From Odontocerum albicorne (lineage: Eukaryota > Arthropoda > Insecta > Trichoptera > Odontoceridae), in the NCBI GenBank assembly GCA_949825065.1, contig OX463848.1, forward strand, positions 28,110,699 to 28,174,698: 64,000 nucleotides of DNA. The letters run 5' to 3'. Position numbers and translations under genes: made by a program. Below, one piece after another: positions 11,107-21,300 of the stretch. The notes under the pieces were generated by a model that saw only the letters and a program-made list of their open reading frames with translations, searched no databases and was not told the origin of the DNA. Positions within the stretch are counted from its first letter, which is position 1. Each line of letters opens with the position of its first letter.

Positions 11107-12084
11107 ATCAAATAATAAGAACTTGAATATTTTTAATAAGTAAACATTTTTCTACAAAAAATACCTTAATTGTAGATGATGTAAAAAGTAAACATCTAAC
11201 CTTAAAATAAAATGTTTACCTTGAAATGAGGACTACCATATATTTTTTGCCTATCAACTTGACAAAACAATGACCATGGATTCAAAGTGATGGATAAAGT
11301 AAAAAATAAAATACACTAATAGCTAGTCAACACACAAGGTTTAATTCTGCTCAAAATCTCAACAAAATAAAACCATCTTAACTCTTATTTATAGTTATAA
11401 ACCATTAATTATTGCACTTGCACAGTTGAAATATTAGTGGCTGAAGTGTTCACAGTGTATTCATTATATCTTGCATTTTTTAAAGCACAGTATATTGAAG
11501 TTCTTTATATCATTACTATTATAGATAGGCAGAATGAATGCTGTTAATTTATAAATCAAGTTTAATTATCAAATGTTCATAAACAAAAAATCACGGGATG
11601 CAAAAAAAGAAATTGAAATGAATAATTAAAAGAAACAAAACAGCACTTCTGTGTTTGTATATAGAAACATATCCAGATGGTTTTAAACTGGTTCAATGTC
11701 ACAGTACTCACTACACTATTGTACATTTGTTTTCATTCCATGACTTTGATAGCAAAATAATTTTTCCTTGAGTTATTGTGAAATTTAGTTTTGGAAGTTT
11801 CAACTAATGTCCTCTTAAATGTGTTTTTTTGGTTAAAAGAAAATAATTGCAGGAGTTCTGAGCAATCATAATGATTGCTCAAGGTCTTGTACCACTCAAG
11901 TAAGTCCATGATTTAATTTTGTAGCAAAGTAGGTAACTACAATAAACACAGTCTATCTTCACATATCGGAATTTTTGTAGTTTGTCTTTTTTCTCTGATA
12001 AACAATTTTTTTTCTATCGAAGCATTTTAAAATACCAAAAGTGTAATGGATAAAGGAATCCAGCAATGATTTTGAACAATAATA
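11107..12084. other. intergenic, no feature recognised
   Basis: AT-rich sequence; no gene or repeat recognised. Confidence 0.45.
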
Positions 12085-12149
12085 GTGTATAAGCGGGGTA
12101 AATATACCATTGTAATTTATTTTCATCACACACTTTATTCCACTTTTTG

Positions 12150-12213
12150 TAACGGTAAAACCCTACCGGTTTCAAGGCTTTCACCTCATCTTCAGGGGAG
12201 CACAAACAATACT
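12150..12213 (-). ncRNA. hammerhead-ribozyme-like motif, left arm
   Basis: On the minus strand the order is CCCCTGAAGA (C-U-G-A-N-G-A core at 12195-12189), GAGG...CCTT (possible stem II), GAAAC, then ACC/GGT (minimal stem III) followed by A before GGG (possible NUH cleavage site GUA) at 12166-12161. The CCC before the core can pair with the GGG after it (stem I). Hammerhead ribozymes are known in Penelope-like terminal repeats. The base just before stem II is an unpaired U, so activity is uncertain. Confidence 0.4.
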
Positions 12214-12604
12214 AAATTCTGTTTGAACTGGTACCTATATACACGCTTCAACGGTTGGGGACTGAGGGGTAAGGGAGGCGTGGGACGATTTCGGCCAAGA
12301 GCAGAGAGATTTTTGGGATATGACTGTTTACCAGATGTTCAGATCGATGTACTGACTTAGAAATTTTTAGGGCCTCTAATCTGTCCAATTTAGTTCCGTT
12401 ACTACTGATATGTAAGAATTTGGCATCATCGATAGAAAAAGTATGGTTTTCACGGTGAAAATGATTAGCCATTTCAGAATAAATTAGAGGATTTGTTTCT
12501 CTCCGATCTTGGCCGAAATCGTCCCATGCCTCCCTTACCCCTCAGTCCCCAACCGTTGAATCGTGTATATCGGTACCAGTTCGAACAGAATTTAGTCTTG
12601 TTTG

Positions 12605-12660
12605 TGCCCCCCTGAAGATGAGGTGAAAGCCTTGAAACCGGTGGGGTTATACCGTTACAA
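12605..12660 (+). ncRNA. hammerhead-ribozyme-like motif, right arm
   Basis: The inverted-arm copy has the same core order (CTGAAGA at 12612-12618, GAAA at 12634-12637). The residue at the predicted cleavage position is G instead of A (GGTGGGG), which a hammerhead does not cleave well. This arm is therefore probably inactive even if the other is not. Confidence 0.35.
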
Positions 12661-12964
12661 AAAAGTGGAATAAACAGTGTTTGATAAAAATAAATTACAA
12701 TGTCTTTAAACCTCCACAACGTTAATGTCTTAACTATAAACAACATATAAATATACCAATATGATTATTATTATACTAGCTAGTAAGTCTATACAAGGGC
12801 ATGTGAAAACTATTTCAATACTTTTTAATTATTGTACTTACATAGTAAACAATCTGGAATTAAAATATTTAAATATAAAATACTTCTTAATATACAATAT
12901 TTTAGACAAAAATCCAGTCTTATTCTTCCAGTAATTTTCTCTTATTGGACCCAAGATCAATTTT

Positions 12965-13440
12965 TATTTTTATTTCAGTTTGTCTTTGAAGTTAATGATT
13001 TCTGGATGGGGGATAGTAACTTTAACTTTACCCTCGTGAAAACATTGAATAAAAAGTTTATCTTGAGGTTGCTCTTTTGTGAAATGTTTCGCTTGACAAG
13101 CTATATTTGGTTGACTTCAGTCATGTTGAATTACAGTACTTTCATCCAGATTATTCCAAGAACCATCTGCTGCTGACTGCTGAACATACCATTGGACATT
13201 TTGTTCACCTCTCTGGTCATCGCTGATATTTAGCTCTATGATTTATATCAGATTGTATTTTTTTGTTTTGTAATTGAACGATTTATTCACTTAACTTTCT
13301 GCCTTCGAGATGATTGAGTCTCATTTGCTTGTTCCCTTAATTGGGTAATTGACTCATCCGACAAGTTCTGCCATATTTATTGTTGTTAATGTTGCCAATT
13401 TGACTATAGCTAAATATTTGTTGAACAAAGTTTTCAGTGC
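12965..13440 (-). pseudogene. unidentified decayed coding stretch
   Basis: Read leftward from 13440, coding-like text appears with few interruptions: FVQQIFSYSQIGNINNN, a frame change, NLSDESITQLREQANETQSS, a stop, then NISDDQRGEQNVQWYVQQSA, ADGSWNNLDESTVIQHD, a stop, SQPNIACQAKHFTKEQPQDK, LFIQCFHEGKVKVTIPHPEI and INFKDKLK followed by a stop. About four lesions in roughly 150 codons is far fewer than expected by chance in such AT-rich DNA. I do not recognise the family. It could be a processed pseudogene of a host gene or an internal part of an unknown element; it ends against the repeat at 13455. Confidence 0.5.
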
Positions 13441-13454
13441 ATTTGGATCCTTTT

Positions 13455-13775
13455 TTTTTTACAATTTATAGCATGAAAATATAATCCTTATTGCCAGGTT
13501 CTAACTTTATTCCTATTATGAAGAGTTTACTTATTTAATGACGAGAAAACAACTTCCCCACAACCTCAAAAATCCTCACCTATTGCACCAAATGATTTCT
13601 TCCTGCTTCAACAATAACACAATCCCCTGAGAAGATAGATATAGAGGGCTCCTCGACAAAATAAAAATCAACCAGCTAATACGGAAAAAAGTATCTTCAA
13701 AGCTCTAATGATAATGCCAACTCATCCCACTGATAGCCAACCCGCCACTCTGTTTTTGTGTACTTTTGCAGTGCA
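13455..13775. repeat. unclassified dispersed repeat, copy 2
   Basis: Collinear with 2425-2795 in the same orientation (ATAGCATGAAAATATAATCC, TTATTGCCAGGTTC, CCTCAAAAATCCTCACC, CACCAAATGATTTCTT, CCAACTCATCCCACTGATAG). No coding or terminal repeats recognised. Confidence 0.6.
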
Positions 13776-13988
13776 ATTGACAACAAATATGTTTTAATTT
13801 GTTTTGTAAATCTGTTTGGGAATAATAAATTATTTTAATGATGCAAGTACCTAATAGGTGCCTACTTAACTTCCTACCGAATGATTACTTTGACTTCATA
13901 ATGTATGTATTTCAAATTAGAACAACTGCGCAATAGATCTGCTCATTCTTTCTTCATTTTGACATTATTATCAAACTATGTATTGTAC

Positions 13989-14026
<38 letters not shown>

Positions 14027-14516
14027 GAGAAATAAGGAATAAACAGATAATATTTTCTCTGCGAGGAATCAACATGAAATTTGCATGCATTATGAAGAAA
14101 CTATGAAATTCACATATTTGAAAATAATGAAAAGACAAATGATTTGTGTGATCTAAACTTAGATAATTAGATTAGCCACTCTTAAATTTGTGTTTCGCTC
14201 ATAATTTCATCCTCAAAGCCTTTTTTATAATTCTTGTTGTTTCTCAGCAAGTTTGATCATGATAAAGAAATCAGAAATGTGACTGATACAGATTTAGTAA
14301 TTCATGACACTGCATATTACAGTCGAATGAATAGTTCCAGGGTTATGCAGCTTAGCACACATGAGCAATAAGGCCTCTTGAGAGACACCTAAATTTCATT
14401 GAAATAGCAACCAGTTGAAATATATATCGTTGGTCGCATAAATACTGGACAAACTTCGTAAATGGTTAGTGTGGAAAGTAAAGATTGAGAAAAATGTACA
14501 AGAACTAATTCAACCA
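13776..14516. other. intergenic with TA microsatellite
   Basis: An uninterrupted (TA)n tract occupies about 13989-14019. The remainder is AT-rich without a recognisable gene. Confidence 0.6.
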
Positions 14517-14520
14517 TTAA

Positions 14521-14755
14521 CACGTTCAGTGCTGAAAACGCATATATGCGTTGATATAAACTTTGCTGGGTGTTGAAAATGCCTATCGTCGTTCTATTCC
14601 CAATTTCTTTGGGTGAATTATAAAAAAAATGAGTCCAGAGTGGCCTTATGGCACTATAGATTTTGTAAGGGTTGTGTGCTAATGAATTATACTTGCTTTT
14701 TTATTTTTTTTAACAGCACAGTAAATATAAATCAAATTATTCAGCAGTCAATGTG
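14521..14755 (+). mobile_element. TTAA-inserting MITE (piggyBac-type), family M, copy 1
   Basis: The 235-bp element is flanked by TTAA at 14517-14520 and 14756-14759. TIRs are CACGTTCAGTGCTGAA at the left and, inverted, CACATTGACTGCTGAA at the right. Subterminal AACGCATATATGCG is itself palindromic. No coding capacity. A full-length homologue lies at 47868-48108 in the opposite orientation. TTAA duplication is the hallmark of piggyBac-superfamily transposition. Confidence 0.8.
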
Positions 14756-15240
14756 TTAATCTTGAAACATAGCAGCCTCTTATCTAATTATATATAATAT
14801 ATATATAACCTCGAGTCCACATTACTAATAATGATCAAAACAAAATCACTCAGCTCAATTTCTAAATAAACTCTTTCAGTAATAATGTGAATCGATTATT
14901 TTTACAATAATATTTTTTCTGCATCACTAAATAACTTCAGGTGTCTGAAAATTGGTCTGTAATTTGGATTTTAAAAATAGATACAAAGTCACCAGACCAT
15001 TGATATAAAATTATATTTGTGTTATTCTAGCAGATATTTAAAGCATTTGATACTAAATGATAAGTTTTAAGATGTTATTAAAGAAAACCTTGAGACCAGT
15101 TTTAGCAGCTACTTTCTCCATCAGCAGAAAACTCATAAGTGATAAATTGTCATATGTAATAATAATTTTGATTAATGTATCCACTTCAATCACTGTACAA
15201 TAAGATTCAATACAATGCATGCGTGACCACACTGGTCTGT

Positions 15241-15278
15241 TATATAAGGGACCTACTCGGAAGCATTGTGGTCAGTTT
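15241..15278 (+). promoter_or_regulatory. core promoter of PEBP gene 1 (TATA box plus initiator)
   Basis: TATATAAGG at 15241 is followed 31 bases downstream by TCAGTTT at 15272, the arthropod initiator consensus (TCAGT with A as +1). The first ATG with a coding frame lies at 15334, giving a 5' UTR of about 60 bases. No clear DPE was seen. Confidence 0.6.
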
Positions 15279-15333
15279 TGCAGTGAGTGCTATTGAGAAC
15301 AGGTGTCTGTAAATATATTAAGACACAATAAAA

Positions 15334-18300
15334 ATGGCAAAATTCACATTTTTTATGTTTATGGTCACAGGTAAATGGTTTAACAGCTTTTTGCTTTATT
15401 TTTTTATCATGCACTTTTTTATTTGAAGGCCATAAAAATACTTTGTTTATTTTGTTGTCAACAAGTATGTTGTCTAGGTGTGTTTGTTTTGTTTTTTAAA
15501 CAAGCATAACACTTTAACAATATGGTTTGTCTTTTTTTATTTCAATTAATTTTATAACTTAAAGCAAGATTTAAATACATCAGTTTTCATTGAGTTTTTC
15601 TAGAAACAAGATATATTAACAACATATTGTTTATTATTTAACTTTGCAGTATTATCCGTGTCTTTGTATAAATGCAATTTCTTGCACAGCTCCGGAGAAA
15701 TATTAGCCTGTTAGATAATGCCAACCCAGCATACAAATATAGCTACAGTAATCCCTCCATTTATGCTAATTCACTTGAACACTGTTTAATCCGTTTGAAA
15801 TTTTTAATGCACAACCTTGTTTTTTATAATTTCGGTGAATTCAGAAGTAAATTTTTTGGCAGATTCTATGTCAGCTGACGCAATTTCTCCTCGAATTGTT
15901 ATATTATGTAGTGAGAATCGCTTCTTAAAATTTTCAAACCATCGACTAGCAGCAAAATCGTGAGATGGTTGTTGATCTTCAGATGAGGATTGTTCATTTC
16001 TTTTCAAATTATCATAAATTTTTAGTCCTCTCTTTTGAATAATGATTCTGTCTATAAGTATGTTTTTGTCATTGCAGTCTTCTATCCATATCATAAGAGC
16101 CCTTTCCTTCTTTTCTATTATTACTGAGTGTGTACGCGCAGTATTTTTTTTACTGACAAGACGATCCTGCCAAAACTGGATCTATGGGTGTACCAAATCA
16201 AGCATGTTAATTATTTTTTTGAAACCGTTTTATATAAAGCTTGTTGTACAAAAATATGCCACAATTCATCAACCGTGTTATATCAAAACCGTCTTGTATA
16301 AACCCGTGTTATACAAGGCCTAAGTGTATTGATTCTGGGTTACAAATATATTTGTATCCCGTAAAATTGTGTTCGAGATATGATATCTACATGGCGGGTG
16401 ATATCCAGTCTGTTGAAATATATACGCATCAACGCGAAGTACTTAATGGCTTTGCGGGTTTATTTCAATCGGTATATGATGACGCTTTGCCATCTCTTAG
16501 TGCAAACAATGCTTTTCAACATTCGTCTGATTGCGGTAGCCAAATTTTCATAAACAATGTTAATGAAAATGAAGTTTGCCAATATGTCAGACGGTTGAAG
16601 AACTCTAATGCTTTTGGACCACTTCATTTCGATCTTCATATTGAAAGGACGCATAAATGTATTGAAGAAACCATTAACGTCAATCTTCAATAATATTTTT
16701 TCAACAGGCATTTTTCCAGATATCTGGAAAATCTCTAAAATATCACCCATTCACAAATCGGGACAGAGACTCTTCTTTAACATATCAAAATGTTTTGTTA
16801 TTTCATTTGTAAGAGCACGAAGAACTACTTATTTCCGTTATCTTATAAATGGTCAACATCTGTCTAGGACAGATAAAACAAAGTACTTAAGTGTTTTATT
16901 TGAAAGTATGGATATGCGCAGGGGTAATTTAGTTAACCCATCCGTCCTGAACAATCTTGGTTTGTATATTCCGGATAATTATTTGAGACAACGCTTCCAT
17001 AGATTGTTCTATCAACCTATAAGTCAAACCAACCTGCCTTTGGAGATGCCGGTAGGTAGAACAATCACAATGTTTAACAGTGTGTGACGTATTTCATGTG
17101 TTGCTCAGCTCCAGGAAAAATTTCTTGAATTTAGTATAGTACTTGAAATATGTACTTGTACTTGAAATAATACATGCTACATTTTGTCATAGTATTTTAG
17201 TGTAACATATACATTTTTACAATTGTTTTTATAAATCTTAAAACTGTTTTATACATGCTTTTTTTTGGACTTATGTTTGGTCCTTGTATGAATTAGGGAA
17301 AAATATAATGTGCAAAGGACCTGAAAAAAATAAATTATTAAATGGAGTTTAATAAAAATAATATCATTTAAATATAAATACGATTAATAGAAGTTTTAAG
17401 GAGTTAGTGGGGACCAATTTAGGAATGTTATTGAGAAAATTGAAAGCCATGATGTGTAGGCACATTAGCTTAGTTGGTAAAACGGCTATCTAGAGAGTAG
17501 GTTATCTAGGTCGCTGGTAAAACGGCTATCTAGGTTGCTGGTTCGAATCCAGCATATATAATTTCTTTTCATGTGTTTATTCTTTAATAATTCCTATTCT
17601 GTTTATTATTCTCTCCTTTTCTGTATAATAAATATTAACCATAAGCACGGTTTTGTGCTAAAAAAATATTATTTACACTCGTATATATGTACATGGAATA
17701 TTCCTTGCGTTCATGGAATTTCATACTTTTGAATTTTGAGAGCCTCTTTTAGTACTCTACGTGTCTTGTTAGAAAGACAGGCAAACGTACGCGTCTTGTA
17801 GAAGTTGATTTTATGACCCTCAGTCATAACATGCATTGCCTAGGTGGAAATAGGTTTCTTGTTTCTGACTTGCGACTGCTCATGTCTATATATGCTCTGT
17901 CACAGTTTCCACAAAGAATCTCATATGCCTTGATGTGCGTTGGGAGGTTGTTTTGTGAGTTTAGGTTAGAAATCATCTATTGTCTTATCCGTTTCGAAGA
18001 CTGTTTGGATATAATTCTTCTTCAATTAACAATTAAGTCTTTCCGTAACAATCAGAATGTATGGGAGGTAACACATAGTCAGATACCTTGTATTACAATT
18101 ACTGTTACATTACTGTTTCTGCTTGGTTGCCGGTGAGCTTTGTGTAACTGACTGTCACTGTAACCATTCTGAGTGAGGATATTATAACTTATATAGTAGC
18201 TTGTCAGGTAATAAGCCTCTTTATCTGATCGATTCACCTCTTGGTTTTATGCTGGCAGATTAGCTTTGACAATTGTATTTAGTAATCAATCATCCAAAAT

Positions 18301-21300
18301 ATCATTTTCAAATAATATAAATCAATTACAAAAAAGAAGGAATAGGAGAGAAGAAAATCAATCACTGAACTGATGTTAAATATTGTTAATAGTCTCACTG
18401 TATAGAAAGTAAAAGATGAAAAAAAATAAGAGCGGTGAACAGGAAAACCAATAGATAATTTGTTGATTTTCCCATATATTTTGTAATACTGCATTCTTTA
18501 AACCCTCACTTCTTCAACTTTGTATAATCTATAATTTTTTAATTATGTTTATTTTCAGGTTACCTTGTGATGAGACCTGGAATATTCATTCGAGCCATGT
18601 CGACCATTGCGAAAACCTTTGAAACAAACCATGTAGTCCCCGATGTCATTGCTGTTGCTCCACAAGAATTGATTAAGGTTAGAATTTCACAACCACGGTA
18701 TCAAAAAATATACCATTCTCGTTTTTTGACATTTTATACTTTTTTTCAGTTTAAATTTATTTATTTACTAAAGAACTATTACACATATCATACTTTTGAT
18801 GTCATTCCATTATATCTGTTAAGACCACCTACACATTTAATTTATAGTAAATAATTAAAAAAATGATCTAAGTTGAAATTTTTAACATTACAAAATTTAT
18901 AATTTTTTTCTGATTGGTTAAAAGAGATTGCTATGTATCAAAAAGTCCACCAGATTTTACTATAAATAATACAATATAAGTGTAATAAAGCACACTAATA
19001 CTTCTAAAACTAATCACAAGCACTGATTCTATTTAGCTTTCGTATGTTATATACATAATCACCATCACACCATTTCCCTGTCAGTCTAGGAATCAGAATT
19101 TTATTTATGTTTTATTTATTTTACACATGACAAGAAATATACACAATTTGCGAAAAAACAGCAGGTAATTTAATTTGGACACAATTTTAATGGTTCTGGG
19201 TTTATAAACCTTGTTTTACATAAATATATCTATACCTCGGAGGCATGCGACACAATTTTTAATTTTATTGAAATTAACTTTTTAAATGCGATCTACAAAG
19301 GCTATCTGGAAAGTAACTTATGATTTAACATAGCACATAAAGGAGAGGGGGTCTTAACACGTCAGTGTGGTGTGACTCATTATACATCTAGCAGTGTTAG
19401 AGATAGGTTTGTGTTGCTATTACTTATTTTTTAAAAAGCGTTTAAAATGTGTGCTTCAATCGAGAATCCCTTCAGTTACGAAGTATGCTCACCGAAATAT
19501 ATCCATTGTCAACTTTGTGAAGCTTATGGAGAGAACATAATGAGAGATACAATGTTGCGGTATCTTAAAAATGGGAGGGTCAATGTTCATGATGAAGAGA
19601 GAAGGGACTGGCCAACTGTTGAATGATGAACTGGTTCAGAAGATTGACAATAAACATTGAGAAAACCGACGATTCACCATTTCAGAACTTTCTGATTCAT
19701 TTCCTCAAATCTCATATAGTTCTTCATAAAGTCATAACAGTAACGCTAAGCTATCGGAAATTTTGCACCTGTTGAGTGCCTAAACAGCATGGAGGGTGGT
19801 ATAATTTTACGATGATTGAATTTAAAAGCTTGTTAAATGCTACTATAGTTGCGTCAATCTGACTGGAGACTATGTAGAAAAATAGGAAGAAGTTGAAACT
19901 TTAACCCTACAATGCGCGATTTTTTTTATTTAAAAATTAAAAATATATTTATGCATTAAATATGTACTGGAACATGAAAAATACAAACAAACTTTTTTTT
20001 TGTTTTTGTATATTTATATTTAAAAAAAAAAAGAGTAAGGTTCATATATGAATCATTTGTAAGTTAATTATATGATATAAATGAAATTATATATTTAACT
20101 TAACTTATTTTACACATGTGTACACATGTGAATAAAAGAAAAAAAATAAGATTACCTTGATCACCAATAATAAAGTAATTTGATTTCAAACTGGAACAAA
20201 TCACAAAAGTCATATACGCGCAACAAGTCAAACTTCAACTGCCAAATTGACCGGTAAAACAGTTTTCTATTAAACCTATGTGGTTTTAAAGCATGGAGAT
20301 TATTGTATCACATTTGTAACAGCGCATGAGTTGTTTATACCACTCAACACAAAAATATTTAGAAAAACTTTGGTTGATTCATATGTGCATCATTGCGCAC
20401 TGTAGGGTTAAGTTGTATATAATAAAAATGTAACTAGACTGGTATTTTTTAAATAAATAAATGTAAGTTACTTTCCAGATAGCCCTCTATAAACTTTATT
20501 TTGTTTCCATCTGAAAAAAATCTCTTTTATTAGGTGAAGTATCCTAGCGGAGTTGAGGTATCAGAAGGAAATGAACTCACTCCTACCAAAGTAAAGGATA
20601 TTCCCAGTGTTGAGTGGGCAGCTGATTCGAGCTCTTTCTACACCCTCTGCATGACTGGTGAGTAAATTGAAGTTAAAGTTATAAAATTTCAGTTTAATCC
20701 GGATTCTGTGGTTTGCCATTTTATGTTTTATGATTTAATCTGCAACTTTTATGGCTCACAGTGAACTTTGTGTGCATGTGTAAAGTGTTAATGATCTTAA
20801 ATGCGCTTCTATGAGTAATACATTACGATTTTTGTGTCAACTTTTCATTTCATTCTCATTTACTGCACAGATTAACTAATATTTTTTTAACGATTTCCTA
20901 TTAAAGGTGCAGAAAATGTTTGGAATTTTTGTAAAATTTTAACATTAACTATGTAAATGTACAACAAAAGTCTGTTAATTCGAAATTTAGGGGACCGAAT
21001 CAAGAATTATACGATCACTAAAAAAACAATTAGAATTTGCATGGCACATCCTAATGGCTAGGAACATCACTGCCATTTTTTCTTTCTGTAAAAATAATGT
21101 AAATCATGCAAAGTTTTGTCGACATATTTTGCAATATTGAGACAATAACATATTTAATGGAAGCCAAATACATAGGAATTTAAAAAAATTTAATTGTCAC
21201 TCTTTATTTTGGTATGGTCACTTGTTGACACAGATTTATGTTTGCACGCATAATATAAAGATAATGATATCACTGGTTTTTATTTGGTAGCACACTTGAT

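Larger units (their letters stand above)
12100..12745 (-). mobile_element. Penelope-like element 3' region with inverted arms (pseudo-LTR-like)
   Basis: Arms of about 200 bases at about 12110-12312 and 12490-12702 are inverted copies; the right arm continues to 12745 as sequence shared with 10195-10340. Both arms contain CAACGGTTGGGGACTGAGGG, GGACGATTTCGGCCAAGA and CACCTCATCTTCAGGGG or their complements. The centre, read leftward from 12472, encodes ANHFHRENHTFSIDDAKFLH and GTKLDRLEALKISK, which fits the C-terminal part of a Penelope-type GIY-YIG endonuclease. Penelope-like elements are known for such inverted terminal arrangements. The reverse transcriptase is missing, so this is a 5'-truncated copy. 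Confidence 0.65.

Noticed and set aside
12248..12472. Host gene encoded by the minus-strand ORF
   Set aside because: It lies between inverted arms and matches a Penelope-type endonuclease C-terminus.
17455..17562. Functional tRNA gene
   Set aside because: The T arm is good but the acceptor stem does not pair and the middle contains a partial duplication.
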